64,000 nucleotides of DNA from Anastatus disparis. Taxonomy: Eukaryota > Arthropoda > Insecta > Hymenoptera > Eupelmidae. The translations under genes were made by a program, and so were the position numbers. The notes beneath the pieces are model-generated. The model did no database searches. It had not been told where the DNA came from and worked only from the letters and a program-made list of their open reading frames with translations. Below are positions 10,066 through 21,966 of this stretch, in pieces. How positions within the stretch are numbered: the first letter of the stretch is position 1; each line of letters starts with the position of its first letter. The stretch lies in assembly GCA_017163975.1 (NCBI GenBank), contig JAFFSR010000004.1:9672001-9736000 (forward strand), in the 5' to 3' direction.

Positions 10066-10484
10066 AAAAAAACAACAGTGCCGTCTAGGGACGCCCGAAA
10101 GAAGCGAAGCTTTGTATAAAGCGTAGGAACTAAGCGTTAAAAAAAATAATGAAAAAATTAAGACTTGAGAAAAAACAAAAAAAATAAATATTTTGGGAAA
10201 TAAAAAAAAAATACATTTAAAGTAAAATACACGCCCAAAAACGCAAGGCTACAGCGGAGTTCTCTTCACGATTAGAAGGAAAAAAGAGAGCTCCGCTGTA
10301 GCCTTGCGTTTTTGGGCGTGTATTTTACTTTAAATGTATTTTTTTTTTATTTCCCAAAATATTTATTTTTTTTGTTTTTTCTCAAGTCTTAATTTTTTCA
10401 TTATTTTTTTTAACGCTTAGTTCCTACGCTTTATACAAAGCTTCGCTTCTTTCGGGCGTCCCTAGACGGCACTGTTGTTTTTTT
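10066..10484. repeat. Palindrome B, ~420 bp, long version of palindrome A
   Basis: AACAACAGTGCCGTCTAGGG at the left and its complement at the right open arms of ~195 bp that are almost perfectly complementary, including CGCCCGAAAGAAGCGAAGC and ACGCCCAAAAACGCAAGGC. The loop is about 25 bp near 10275. It shares the inner ~250 bp and the right outer arm with 5560-5920. Confidence 0.9.
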
Positions 10485-11030
10485 ATGTCTTTCAAGTAGT
10501 AAAAATGTTAAAATAATTTGAATACTCTAATTTTTGCATGATTAGATTTATTGATTAGTTTTATGTACAAAGTTTTAACATACAATAATAGAATCATTCA
10601 TAAATTTGTATGTTCATTAGAAGTACATTCAGTAATTTGTACACCACTATTCTCATTTTTATATTGTACCAAAGTAACTATTGGTTGATGGTAACTAAAA
10701 TATGATAAAAAAGTTTTCAATTCTATTCTTATAGAATTACAATTCACACGATTTATTAACAATCGACAGAAAGCGGGATAAACAAAACTGGGGAGCGATG
10801 ACTGATATAAGTGAGAAAGAGACAGAAGGCCACGCACACTGAGTTAGGGAGAGGTGGGGATGGCAGGCAGTGTGCACGTACTGGTACGATATGTATACAC
10901 GCGCGCCGCAACTGCCACTCTGTATATCTATATATATCGTGTAACGCTTTCAAAATCTGACGCTTAGCACGGATAGAGTGGCCGCGCGGCGAGCGCCCAG
11001 AACGTCCATATAAAAACTTCGCTTCAAAAA
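10385..11030. repeat. Direct copy of 5816-7165 without the foldback insert
   Basis: About 650 bp match the sequence to the right of palindrome A: the TTCAAGTAGTAAAAATG region, the coding-like fragment, AGGCCACGCACACTGA, GATATGTATACACGCGCGCC and AACGTCC.TATAAAA.CTTCGC. In the first copy the 674-bp element splits it at TGA, so this copy supplies the empty site at 10840-10842. Confidence 0.88.
10598..10837 (-). pseudogene. Second copy of the coding-like fragment at 6037-6234
   Basis: A 79-residue minus-strand frame whose last ~62 residues match the copy at 6037-6234; its N-terminus differs because the flanking sequence differs. Function is unknown, and a decayed transposon protein tail is the best guess. 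Confidence 0.3.
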
Positions 11031-11039
11031 TTATTTTTC

Positions 11040-12620
11040 AAAATTTATAAAAATTTTTAAAAATTAAAACTGCTATGAAAATCGGTTTTTAAAAGTCATA
11101 CTTCTTTTAACAGATACAAATAATTCTCATGCAAATTTCAAAGTAAATTCATCAAGTAATTTACGTAAAATAAAAGAAAATACAATGCCTTCTCTATGAG
11201 AAAGCAAAAATGAAAAATCGAAAATTTTTTTAAAATTCTTAACGGCATGTCGGAGCTGCAGCAATCGAGTTTTGCTTTTTTTATTTTATCGATATCTTTT
11301 TAAATTCTTAAATTAAACAAATATAATGACTTGTCCGCACTAAAGTTATATTAGTACAATAATTTTTGTTAAAATAAAAAATCGTTTGGACTTGTTATTT
11401 TTTTATGAGCTTGGATTGGAAATTAGATATCAAACTCGACAAACCTAACCTTAAAATACGATATATTGAAAGTTTTTATTATAACTTTGTATGTATAATA
11501 TTTTGGTGGTTTTCTTGAGTTGTCCGCACTAGAGTTTAATCTTACAAATTTTTTCTTTATAGCAAAAAAACTCAATTAAACGCATCGTTTATTCATAAGT
11601 TAAGATTGGAAATATTATTAGAAGGCGGACAGCTTCGTCATGCTCTTAAAATAGCTCTCTAAAAAAACTACGCTATGAAAACCAATTTTCAATAGCTTCC
11701 TGCTTACTTGTACATAATAATAGATAGTATGCAAAATTTGAAGCAAATCCATTGAGTAATTTTCGAGATCTAATTGGCTACATGAATACCATTTTCTTTT
11801 CAAAATTTCTTTTTAAATTTTTCACTATGCTCTAAAATTAAAACTACGCTAGTAAATTCAATTTTTGAAAATTTCCTTTCTTTTGGCAGTTGCTAATAAT
11901 TTCCCTGCAAATTTTAAAACAAATCTATCGAGTACTTTACGTAAAATAAAAAAAAATAAAAAAAGAAGAATCAAAATTTTTTTTTAAATCTTTGAAATTC
12001 TCTAAAATTGTAACCACACTAAAAAAAGTTATCAAAAGCTTATTTTCTTCAAACAATAGCGAATTGATTGTATAAAAATTTTGGAGAAAATTTATCGTAT
12101 GGTTTACGCAAAATAGAAGATGAATGAAAAATGAAAATTTTTTTTTAAATTTTCGAAATGATCTAAAATTAAAACTGCACTGAAAAAATTAATTTTCCAA
12201 AGCTTGTTTTCTTCAGACAGTAGCGAATAACTTGCATACAAATTTTGGAGCAAATCTATCAAATGGTTTTTGTAAAATAGAAAAAAAAATGAAAAATTAG
12301 AATTTAAAAAAAAATTTTGAAAATGCTCTAAAATTAAAAGTGCGCTAAGAAAATCAGTTTTCAAAAGTTTTTCTTCTTTTGGGAGTCGAAAATAATTTCC
12401 ATACAAATTTTCAATTCTTCGAGTAGTTTACGTAAAATACAAAAAAAAAAATAAAAAATCGAAATTTAAAAAAAATTTTTAAAATGGGTCTAAAAAAAAC
12501 TACGCTAAGAAAACCAATTTTCAATAGCTTCCCACCGAGTTAGCCAAAAAAATAAATTGTGTGCAAAATTTGAAGCAAATCCATCGAGTAGTTTCCGAGA
12601 TCTAATTGGAGTACTGAATT
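11040..12620. repeat. Diverged ~165-bp tandem repeats
   Basis: The motif TTTACGTAAAATA and the block CTCTAAAATTAAAACT recur about every 160-167 bp (for example near 11937, 12102, 12269 and 12430). The element at 11244-11645 splits the array. Confidence 0.8.
11244..11645. mobile_element. ~402-bp element R, copy 1, flanked by TTAA
   Basis: The ends CGGCATGTCGGAGCTGC and (inverted) GAGCATGACGAAGCTGTCC form an imperfect TIR, with TTAA on both sides (11240-11243 and 11646-11649). Relatives lie at 41039-41439 and 50268-51257, and share AATATAATGACTTGTCCGC and CAGCTTCGTCATGC-like ends. The other copies do not show the same flanking TTAA on both sides, so TTAA as the true target is not certain. Confidence 0.7.
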
Positions 12621-13005
12621 TATACACATACGCACACATTTTCTGGAAACCACTTTTTTCGACTTCTTGAGTAAAAATATGTACAAATTAATGAAAAAAT
12701 AGAAAAAAAAATTTTTTTATTGATACAATGCTGTTTCTATGAGAAAGCCAAAAGACGAATTTTTGTATAAAAAACACACAGACATTTAGAAAAAAATATA
12801 TTTTTTCCGAAGAAAACATTGTATTATTTTTCTTATAATTTAAAAAAGTCATACTTTTTCAAGAAAATTGAACTAACTGCGGTTTAAGTGAACCAATTTA
12901 GACTTTGCACCGCTCATTTTAAAGGTGAACCAATACTCTTTTAAACTGTCTTTGGTTTGATATTCTACAACCACCTTAACTTAAATTACATCAATGTAAA
13001 AATAA

Positions 13006-13989
13006 AAAAATTGGTATATGATATGATAAGATAAATAAAATGGTTTGAATTTGAATTAGGCGCGTCATCCTCTTTTAAAAAAACGATGGCCGGATCCTCT
13101 TTTAAAAAAACGATGGCCGGATGTTGTGAAACATTTTATACTAAGAACGTGATTGGTGCGTTGAATAGAATTATATGATTGGCGAAAAACGAGATTTGAT
13201 TTACTATAATATGCTTAAATGAAATCATCGATTTAGAATTTAATAACTAAAGTCATTGATAAAATAATTAAATTATAATTATTTAGTTAATGTTTGATTT
13301 TTTAAATAAAATTATTAGTATAATCATCGCTCACTTCCGCTCACAAAAATTCCTTTTGTGTGAAGTTGTCGAGAGTGCGTTCGAGTATATTCATTTGTTA
13401 TTGTATATTTCAAATTAGAACATGGTAACAATTCAATGCTATTTACTTCTGAATTCTCTTTTTAAAAATTATACTATAAAATAGTATATTGAGCAATAAA
13501 TTTACAAAATACAGATGTCATGAACTTTTTAGCTTATAACAATATCATAAAATATTTATCTATGAGCCTGGCAAGTAATTTGGTAAATTTAAAATAAGAT
13601 TTAAAATATTTCGGAATATTTTAAAATAAATAATAAAAAAACCGATAAGTAATACAATTTCGATAATATAACTTAGAATGTAAAATATTTCTAGATAGAC
13701 AGCTTAAAAATTTTTTTTCAAAAATATAGTATAATATTTGCCTAAAATGTACTATTTTTAAAAGTTTGTTTATTTAATTTCAAAATTCAAATTGAATCAC
13801 GCTTAGAATAAACAGTTTCTCTGCAAAATAAAATTAAAAATCTTTTGTTTGAAAGAATGGTATAATTACTATAATTAAGAAAATATAAATTAGAATTTTT
13901 ATTTTTATTTGTATTTTAAAAATAGGAACAATATACATATCGTTAAGAATTGATTTAAACTATTTTATTTTTTATATATTTTATGGATT
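13006..13989. other. AT-rich region with one 27-bp perfect tandem duplication
   Basis: At about 13069-13122 the unit ending AACGATGGCCGGAT is present twice head to tail. The rest is AT-rich without genes. Confidence 0.5.
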
Positions 13990-14232
13990 TCATATTGTTG
14001 AAAATATTAATTTTTAAATAACTTCATTCATAGTTATTGAGAATTTAGGATTCCAATAATACATATTAAAATCTTTCTGGTACCAGAAATTAAAAATTTA
14101 TAAATGCTGATGAATAAATTTATTTAAAAATTTATACCATCTAATGCATTTCTTTTTCTGAAATTTTGCACTAAAATGTGGAGATAGTCAATATTTATGA
14201 GTGTAGGTGTAGTGTCCGTTTTATGTCTCCTT
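13990..14232. repeat. Half copy of foldback family F
   Basis: It ends in GTGTAGTGTCCGTTTTATGTCTCCTT, the reverse of the left end of the copies at 21379 and 52486 (AAGGAGATGTAA, GGACACTACACCTGTA). The matching left arm is missing or strongly decayed. Confidence 0.6.
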
Positions 14233-14523
14233 AAAATGTGAAATTTGTGATGATAAAATTGGAAAAGTCGTTTTTATAAACCACATTACATTGTATTGAA
14301 AAAACAGATGTTTTTAATCATGAATAATTTTACATGACTATGTCTAGAGATTGATTTTGGAATTCTCTTAAGATATATCGTGAAATTCAAATACATTAGA
14401 TTGATATTAAAAATTATCTGTATGAAAAGTTATATATTTGCAATACAACTTTTGACTTTGTACACGGAGAGAAATGTATGATTAAATATTAGCACAAACT
14501 TAATGAAAAATTACTATACTGTA

Positions 14524-14753
14524 CCGTAAAGGACGTAGTTCCTGATCAGGGCGTAATTTCTGATCATTATTTATTATAAATCATAATCTTTAAGATTTTA
14601 GTAGGAAAAACCTTTTTTTAATTTATGAGGAAAAATAGATTGAGCGTAAGAAATGCTTCGTTTGTGTGAAAAAGAAATATAATTTTACTTTTTTACATGT
14701 AAATATGTGATCAGAAATACCTCTTAGGTGATCAGAAATTACGTCCTTCACGG
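14524..14753 (-). mobile_element. 230-bp MITE flanked by TA (copy 2, inverted)
   Basis: Reverse-complement copy of 8019-8248 with the same length, flanked by TA at 14522-14523 and 14754-14755. Only a few substitutions separate the two copies. Confidence 0.88.
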
Positions 14754-14761
14754 TATAACAT

Positions 14762-15440
14762 CGGAGAGACAAACTCGATATGTGTTAAATTTTAGTATAT
14801 GTATATAGTAAAATTTCAAAGCATCAAATTTTACTATACTATATATCAAATTTTTCTATACCTTTTAGCAAATTTTACTACACTGCATACTAGATTTTAT
14901 AAATATCATGTATTAAATATTATGGATATGAATTTTTTTTTAAATTCTAAAAATATTATTTTCCAATGCTCGTTGACGTTCTGAGAATTTTACTTGTGTT
15001 TTCAAATTCAGTTGAGGAAGAATTATTTTGTTTGTGTGTTATTGTTAGAAAGACACTTTTCGCAAATTATGAAACGCTCTTTTCGAAGTTGTATATACTA
15101 CATTTATCCTAAATTACACACATTACAACAAGTTAATCGCACTCACACGCTACACCTAACGCATATTGTACCTAACGCGTATTATCACGAAAAGCCTCTG
15201 TTTCAAATTCTCTTATATACCAACCAAGTACTTCTCTTACCGCTCGCAGGTTGAAAAAATGAGTCGCCACCTAGTGATTAAGCGCGGCAACAGCAGTCTC
15301 GTTGTGTCATTCTCTGTATTCATAATTTTTACGATACTGAATAGCAATTTTTGTGAGCGCGTATATCATAAACTCGTAGAAGTATAGTAACTTTTCATAA
15401 AAGTATGTTAAATTTCCTGCATATGTCGAGTTTGTCTCCC
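14762..15440. mobile_element. TIR element, ends GGAGAGACAAACTCGATATG
   Basis: The right end is the inverted form (CATATGTCGAGTTTGTCTCC). Inside, TATATAGTAAAATTT-type repeats fill the left part and a GC-richer block the right. Open frames at 14799-15387 are short and unsupported. Confidence 0.6.
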
Positions 15441-15485
15441 CATTAGTCAAAAATATAGTAATTTTTAATTATATATTTTTCTCAG

Positions 15486-16256
15486 TGTCATAATTTACGT
15501 TATTTAACTTTTAAAAGATTTAAGAAATGTCTAAAAAATAATTTCAAAGTTTACTATTTCTTCAATTTTTTAAAATAATAATAAGAAAATGAATAAAATG
15601 ATAATATATCTTTTAAATGAGATTTATTTTTCTTGAAGTTTTCCGCGTCTATAAATTCACTGATGCTGCGTAAACTGCTCTGATACATTAGTATATAACA
15701 TCAATTTCTTTACTGATGCTGATATTAATAGATATGAAATTATTATTTAATAATGAACAGAAAATAATAACACTATATTAACAGTCAAACATTAAAAATT
15801 TATATACACTAGTTACATTCATGCGCGCGAAGCGCGCAACAAATTTATACTCCAGGGTCAACTATGGATATAATAACATCTATAAACATGATAAGTAATT
15901 TTAATAAACGAAATTATTTTAGTAGCAATTTTATTGTTTTTAAAAAAATGATGAGTGGTCATCTATCAAAAATTAATTTTAAATAAAAACTAAAATTATG
16001 AACCTTAAAATCAAACAGTACGAAGTGTCTTTAATATGTCATCAAAAAATAAAAAAATTAAATTAAAAGAAATTTTTAATATAATTTTTTACATACATAA
16101 TTTTCAATATTTATATTAGTTTTTTGGCATGTAGGATATAAGATCAAACTCTAGATACCGTAGCATACAACTGACCATGATCAAAAACTTCTCTTCATCA
16201 ATCAATAATTATATTATTCTTTTAAGCAGCTAACAACAGCTAAAATTTTTTTTAAG
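15486..16256. other. AT-rich region, no gene seen
   Basis: Contains a short CGCGCGAAGCGCGC palindrome at about 15823-15837. Otherwise nothing is recognised. Confidence 0.4.
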
Positions 16257-16719
16257 CAACTGAATAAACTAATAGCAGTATCTGTTTCAATTTTTCTTTA
16301 TTTACAACATATAAGTAATTTGAAACATAATAGAGACAAATCTGCGTTGGTTACACACTGTAAAAATTCTAGCCATAGCTTTGATACAAACATAGGAACC
16401 TCAAACATATTAGACATTGAATGCAACTATCAAAAAAGATTGCTATCAGAAATGATACATATTAAAAAATATGAAAATTGCAATTATACACGACACTGAA
16501 AAATTAAACAACTTATATAATATATACATAGTTGAATTATTAAAAAGAAATTAATTTTTTTGATAAAACGGTTTCAAGAATAAATTATTTACAATAAAAC
16601 ATTTAATTATTTGCAATAATTGTTAAATTAGATTGAATATAATTAAATCAAATTCATTCATGTGAGTCAAAATCTTGAATCAAATACCAAGTACATAAAA
16701 GAAAACACTTGCTAGTCAC

Positions 16720-16856
16720 TTTGTACATACGTAACTCACCTAAATTACCTATGTTAAAGATTTGTATAATCAAAGAAGATAGACGCTTATAGAAGGATTC
16801 TTCTGGGTTACATTTTTCGTCCGAAAGCCTGGGTAACACTTCAACATTGTTTCCCT
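16720..16856 (-). mobile_element. 5' fragment of the non-LTR element (second copy)
   Basis: On the minus strand this matches 940-1040 (AATGTTGAAGTGTTACCCAG, TCTATAAGCGTCTATCTTC). The upstream part of the match resumes at 17222-17245 (TGTATATCTATACATATGAA) on the other side of the foldback at 16856-17221, so the foldback landed inside this copy. A 100-residue minus-strand frame through the junction is a chimera, not a gene. Confidence 0.7.
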
Positions 16857-17221
16857 GGTGAAAAAAATCAGGTGACAAATCACCTGATTTCTCAGGTGAT
16901 TTATCATGCCAAAACATCATGTAACGATATTTTTGGTTTTGACATGTTCCAAACAATGCTTAGTCGGTTTAAAACAATTTTTGAAAATTTTTTAAATTTT
17001 TGAACTTAGAAATTTTTTTGTAGAATTAGTCAAAATTTTTTCCAAGACCAAATTATCTAAAAAATTTTCTAAGTTCAAAATTTTCAAAAATTTTCAAAAA
17101 CTGTTTTGAATTGACTAATCATGGTTTGAAACGTGTAAAAACCAAAAAAATCGTTACATGATGTTTTGGCATGATAAATCACCTGATGAATCAGGTGATT
17201 TATCACCTGATTATTTTTAGC
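16856..17221. mobile_element. Foldback with TCAGGTGA-rich ends (copy 1)
   Basis: The ends read CCCTGGTGAAAAAAATCAGG and CCTGATTATTTTTAGCAGGG. The arms carry TCACCTGA repeats and GTTTTGGCATGATAAATCA. The uninterrupted target is visible at 930-950 (read in reverse, ACATTGTTTGTATATC), giving an insertion with a short TT-type overlap. The second copy is at 55370-56125. Its centre contains TGACTAATCATGG, the empty target for the insert found in copy 2. Confidence 0.85.
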
Positions 17222-17289
17222 AGGGTTGTATATCTATACATATGAAAAATGTGCTATATATATGATATATATAGATATAAAAATACATG

Positions 17290-18040
17290 GGATTTGATGG
17301 CGTCCCCAAGTAGCTGGGTAACAGAATCAACTCATTTTTGGCAGAAATTTCCCATTTAAGAGTACGCTTCTATCAGCGTCTATATTCGTTGGAATAACTT
17401 ATACTTGAAACGTATAGCTGCAAAAGTAGTTATCTCCAAAAAAATTTTTTTCAAGAAATAACATTTTCTGCTGTACTTATACTTAAAAGTCAGTGTATTT
17501 TGCAATACACCATATTTTTTTCATTCCATAAAAAAAGACTATACCTATATTTTGGTCCCATATGATTTTTTCATGATAAATTTTAATGTTCTGTATACGA
17601 AAATGCAATAAAAATGAATTCGGAAAAAATGGAGATAGCCACCTTTGCAGCTACACGCTTCACTTCATAATGTCACGTAGATCATGACGACGCATATTAG
17701 ATTGCGAAAATTTTTATTATTAATAGAAATATCTATTATTATATATTTTTATAAAACAAAAATAGTTATGTAATACCACATGTTTAATACTTGTAAGTTT
17801 CATTTTTTATTTTTATTGTTACGCCTAAAATGTATTGTTTTAGGTGATGTTTTTTTAATGTATTGTTGATGAATTTAGAAATTTTTAACCATTAAGAAAC
17901 TGTTATCAGTTGTTATTAAATTTTATGTTTTAGCACCTGAAGTGGCCTCTCTAAAAAATAGAGGAGAAAAGTTGTTTTTTCTCTTATAGAAATAAAGAAA
18001 AATTGAAACAGCTGCTGCTATTAGTTTATTCACAGTTAGA
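17290..18040. other. Unassigned AT-rich sequence
   Basis: Near 17370 a piece resembling the retrotransposon 5' text (AGTACGCTTCTATCAGCGTC) occurs. Otherwise nothing is recognised apart from the TIR at 17990-18037. Confidence 0.35.
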
Positions 18041-18401
18041 AATATCAAAGACAAAGTCTGTTAAAACCAGTTAATAGACAAAAATGTGTGTTACTTTAAC
18101 AAACAAAATGTCTTTAAAGGATTTAACAAACAAATGTCTGTTAAAATTTTACTTATAAATTACAGACATTGTCTGTCAATGTACTAAAACTTTTTTTGGT
18201 CTTGTTTTCCGTACACATACATACACGTTTTATATATAGTTTTATTTTTTTAAATTCACGTTTAAATTAATAAATGTACAAGAACTCAAGAAATATTAGA
18301 AAGAACGTTTTTTATTATATCTTATACAATATTATATTCGTTTATAATATGATATTCGTTGTCTAATGAATAGCTTTCGTGGCATTTACAATGATATAAT
18401 T

Positions 18402-18862
18402 TTAATAATTATTAACAATTTTTATAAACAAATTATAATAATACGTTTTTTCGAAAAAAAAAAAAATTATGATATTTTTTAGGTCATTTTGAGTAAAAAA
18501 GGTTCTCATGAACATATTGCTAAAATGAACTGAATCGGCAAAAAAAAATCGCAGTTTGAAAAAACGCGATTTTTCAAAACTTTGACAGCCTATAGCTCAG
18601 CTTCTACTGATTTCATTTTAACTCACAATAGCTTAAATTGTTTGTTAAAATATAAACTTAAAGATTACAGTAGTTAGCGACCGTATTTATAAAAAATCGC
18701 GTTTTTTCAAACTTTGCAATTTGTTTTCTGCCGATTCAGTGCATTTTAGACATATGTTCATGAGAACCTTTTTTACTCAAAATGAACTAAAAAAATATGA
18801 TAAAATTTTTTTTTTTAAGTGCATTTTTATAAGTTGTTTATGAAAATTGTTAATAATTATTA
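18402..18862. repeat. Foldback element
   Basis: Left TAATAATTATTAACAATTTT and right AAAATTGTTAATAATTATTA pair, as do AAAAAAGGTTCTCATGAACA and GTTCATGAGAACC, and AAAAACGCGATTTTT and its partner. The loop is about 18590-18660. The flanks on both sides (18050-18190 and 19000-19130) carry repeated GTCTGTTAA / TTAACAGAC words, suggesting that it sits in another inverted-repeat element. Confidence 0.8.
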
Positions 18863-19139
18863 AATGCGCCATTTTCAGACATTCTACCCGAAAAATTCGG
18901 ATTCAGCAGGTCAAAAATACATAAAAAAAAACCTGGGTAGAATTGAGGACCTCGATCGACCAAGACTTATGTAGTTTGCCCCTGGACTATCTGTTTTAGT
19001 CGTTTGTTACGGACATTTTCAGAATCAACTGACATAAAGTCTGTTAAATCGTCACATCCTTGTTTGTTACTTTAACAGACAATTAAGTAACAGAAAATAA
19101 AAGTTAACAGACTACACAATTGTTTTTAACCGTGTTCAG

Positions 19140-19914
19140 TTCCTTAAAACAATAATTATATTATCAAACGTTTGTCCACGTAATTTATTAATCGTCATAG
19201 CAAAAGATAATTCACATGAAAATTACGTTCTTTTAAATGTAAAAGGAATATTCATTTTCACAATATAATCTACTACGGTTTGGAAAAATATTATCTTATA
19301 CCACCCGTCAAAATTTTACATTTTAATAAATGATTAGAAAATTCTAAAATTTGCAATCTCGCACTATTGCATGAACCTTTATTAATACTTATATTTCTTA
19401 TAAGCATTACAATAAATTTTTCTCTTAAATGTAATTTACTGGAAGGATTAAAAGAATTTAAATATTCTAGAAGAAACATTTCATCTGATTCATTAATGAT
19501 TTTCATCACTATCAATTTCCGAGTTTTAAAATAATGTATGAAAATAATATAAATTTTGCAATAAAGAATCAAAAAGTTTTTCACAAAAAAAACATTTTAT
19601 TTTTTACTTGCATTAAATTTTGTTTCAACTCATTCATATAAAATTGTTTTCACTAATTATTATATGCGTTACATCTTTAGTTTGGATAGCATTAAATTAA
19701 ATTAAATATTGCAGTAAATTAAATTTTTAAATACTATTATTGGTAATAAGAGTTTAAAAATCCCTCATTATTTAAAATTACAAAAGCATCTTTTTCATCT
19801 TTATATATTAAATGACTATTAAATAAATGACATTACTTAGCTACTTCATAACCGCATTATAGGTAATAATAAATATATCTATTACATTTATTTGAACTTA
19901 AGCATTTACAAAAA
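19140..19914. other. AT-rich region, no gene seen
   Basis: A 97-residue minus-strand frame (19291-19584) has no recognisable domain and typical AT-rich composition. It is not supported as a gene. Confidence 0.35.
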
Positions 19915-20870
19915 TGCTGCCAAGTGCTTTGGTGTAATGCTTTCTCATAGAGCTCATTGTGTTAGAGTATTTTGATTTCATTTTGCTTTCTCAAAGAAAA
20001 ATTATTGTATCGGTGAAAAAATTTTTTCTATTTTTTCGTTAATTTGTACATATTTAGACTCCGGGAGTCGAAAAAAGTGGTTTCAAATAAAAATTTTTTC
20101 AAAATTTTCAAAATGCTCTAAAATTAAAACTGCGCTAAGAAAATTAGTTTTTTTTTTTTTTTTTTTTTTTTAGTAATAAACGGGCATTTTCTGCCCAATA
20201 GCAATTTACGTAAACAATTAAAGACAATACAGTTGACGTATTATTTAACGTGGTGTCAGCCCACGGCAGAGACAGCGAAAGAGCGACCAGACGGGGAATC
20301 GATCCCGCGCTAACGGGAATACGAATCACGCGCCTTAGCCACTACACCACTAAAAAAAAAAAATTTTTTTAAATTTTAAAATTTTTAAAAATTTTTTTCT
20401 TCCGACAATAGCGGATAACTTGCATGCGAATTTTGGGGCAAACCTATAGAGTAATTTACGTAAAATAAAAGAAAAATGAATTTTTTTTCTTCAAATTTTA
20501 CAAAATTATCTAAAATTAAAACTTCTAAAATGAATAAATGAAGAGTCTCGATATGCACATAATTTATATGAACTTCTAAATAAATGTTAATTAAATAAAA
20601 AACATTCTAATGTTCGAGCCCCACCCATCAGTTTTCAGAAGTTTTTCTTTTGGTAGTCTCAAATAATTTTCAAGCAAATTTTAGAGCAAATCCATCGAGT
20701 ACTTAAAGTAAAATACAAAAAAAAATTAAAAATTAGAATTGAAAAAAAATGTTTTGAATTGTTCTAAAATTAAAACTATGCCAAGAAAACCAGTTTTCAA
20801 TAGCTTCCGTACCAGTTAGACAAAAAAATAAATTGTATGCAAAATTTGAAGGAAATCTGTCGAGTACTTT
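19915..20870 (+). mobile_element. Tandem-repeat TIR element, copy 2
   Basis: Begins with GCTGCCAAGTGCTTTGGTG, then TGCTTTCTCATAGAG, then TTTGTACATATTTAGACTC and GGGAGTCGAAAAAAGTGGTT, as in the copies at 39515 and 60780. About three diverged ~160-bp units follow. A SINE interrupts it at 20145-20352. This copy retains the terminal segment that is missing from the start of the 39515 copy. Confidence 0.75.
20145..20352 (-). mobile_element. tRNA-derived SINE with A/T-rich tail
   Basis: Read on the minus strand, it starts GTGGTGTAGTGGCTAAGGCG (RNA polymerase III A-box region) and then has GGGATCGATTCCCCG (B box, GGTTCGANNCC-like) with the spacing of a tRNA. A ~110-bp unrelated body follows, and then a long A tail (the T run at 20149-20172 on the plus strand). 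It is not a tRNA gene, because no acceptor-stem closure follows the B box. It inserted inside the tandem-repeat element. Confidence 0.85.
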
Positions 20871-21378
20871 TCGAGACTTGTAGCCGTAATATATACGTCT
20901 TGGCTATAAAAAAAGAGAAATCCCAACAGCGGATACAGCGTGAAAATTCACGGAATTTTTCAATCTTTGGTCAACCATGGTTCTTCGAGAGAACGTTGGT
21001 TCCTTTTGTATTATCAATTCTACTGGCATTTTGTGCACGAGGCAGGGAGGAGTCTGCTGGAGAATTTGTTCGCACCAAGAAACAACGTGTCACAATCTTG
21101 TATACCCTAGGTCAGTCTACGACTTCTGGAGATCACCAAAATTTAATCTCTATGGCAACAAATATTATGATACTGTTCTTTTTTTTAAATGTGCTAAACG
21201 GTTTTCTAAATATGATTTTAACGCCACGATCTTGCTAAAATTCATTGTAAATGTAAATACAAGAAAAAAAAGAAACATAATGATAGATTCATGTTTAAAC
21301 TAAATTTGATTTGCTATACAAAAATATTCTTAATTAAAGTTTAGTATAGCTAGAATCGTGGAGAGAATAAAACTTGAT
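20871..21378. other. Unassigned region with two short open frames
   Basis: Frames of 133 and 108 residues (20837-21303) overlap each other, begin inside the repeat element and show no domain. They include an oddly balanced stretch (about 20930-21130, less AT-rich). This could be an exon remnant, but no splice sites or homology can be argued. Confidence 0.3.
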
Positions 21379-21755
21379 AAGGAGATGTAAAATGGACACT
21401 ACACCTGTATTCATAAATATTGGCTCTTACAATTTGATTGCAAAATTTTCAGGAAAAAAATGCTTATAGCTTATAGTATGTACCATGGAAATCATTCAGT
21501 TAAATTTTCATATAAATTCATTTATTAGTTATTGAGAATTTCGGGTTTCAATATTATTTATTAAAATTTTTCAATTTTGGGGCAGAAATCCAAATATCTT
21601 AAAAACTAATAAATGAATTTATTTGAAAATTTAACTAGATAATCATCATAGCAGATACTACAAGTTAATGCATTTCTTTTCTGAAATTCAGCGATAAAAT
21701 GGAAAGAAAGTTAATATTCATGAGTACAGGTGTAGTGTCCGCTTTACACCTCATT
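21379..21755. mobile_element. Foldback family F, complete copy
   Basis: Left AAGGAGATGTAAAATGGACA pairs with right TGTCCGCTTTACACCTCATT, and CTACACCTGTATTCATAAAT and TTCATGAGTACAGGTGTAG also pair. Arms are ~160 bp and the centre holds AATTCATTTATTAGTTATTG. Relatives: 13990-14232, 42020-42320 and 52486-53690. Confidence 0.85.
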
Positions 21756-21930
21756 AAAATTGACTAGCAACCGTTAAAGTTTAAACCTTATTAATTAAAT
21801 CTAGATGTATTAATTATTTTTGACTCTTTTAAACGGTTTGTAATGAATGTGTCAATTATGAAAGTATATTGTATGAGTGAGTTTATGCCTAAGATGAATC
21901 TTTGCCATAAAAGCAAATTAAAATTTTGCC

Positions 21931-21936
<6 letters not shown>

Positions 21937-21964
<28 letters not shown>
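21937..21964. repeat. (AT)n microsatellite
   Basis: About 14 uninterrupted AT units. Confidence 0.95.

Positions 21965-21966
<2 letters not shown>

Larger units (their letters stand above)
9688..12760 (-). mobile_element. TIR element carrying ~165-bp tandem repeats (copy 1, interrupted)
   Basis: The left end CAAGTGCTTTGGCGCAATG matches the right end of the copy at 39515-40850 in reverse, and the right end (about 12640-12755) contains TTTTTTCGACTTCTTGAGT and GATACAATGCTG. It is one of four copies (19915, 39515, 60780). The internal array is interrupted by palindrome B and by the element at 11244-11645. Confidence 0.65.
9495..13005. mobile_element. 3.5-kb element with ~150-bp terminal inverted repeats
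   Basis: 9495-9650 is the reverse complement of 12880-13005, with shared motifs AATATCAAACCAAAGACAGT and AAAATGAGCGGTGCAAAGT. Everything between is other repeats: the tandem-repeat element (9688-12760), palindrome B (10066-10484), the 10385-11030 segment and an 11244-11645 element. No clear target duplication was found. It is probably an old TIR element filled by later insertions. Confidence 0.7.
14466..15485. mobile_element. Host TIR element with ACACGGAGAGAAA / TTTTTCTCAGTGT ends
   Basis: The left end near 14461 (TACACGGAGAGAAATGTATG) and the right end (TATATTTTTCTCAGTGTCAT) are inverted partners, as are the inner ATTACTATACTG / ATATAGTAATTTTTAAT. Two further elements sit inside it (14524-14753 and 14762-15440). 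Similar CACTGAGAAAAAAA ends bound 31974-34576. Confidence 0.5.
16257..18037. mobile_element. Possible 1.8-kb TIR element with ~47-bp ends
   Basis: 16257-16303 and 17990-18037 are inverted partners (GAATAAACTAATAGCAG, CTGTTTCAATTTTTCTTTAT). Between them lie the inverse retrotransposon fragment, a nested foldback and unassigned sequence. No target duplication is identified. Confidence 0.45.

Noticed and set aside
20290..20352. Possible functional tRNA gene on the minus strand
   Set aside because: The A and B boxes are present, but there is no acceptor-stem partner, and a SINE body with an A tail follows.
20837..21303. Overlapping 133- and 108-residue frames
   Set aside because: The first starts inside a transposon repeat; no domain or splice signals, so a gene cannot be supported.
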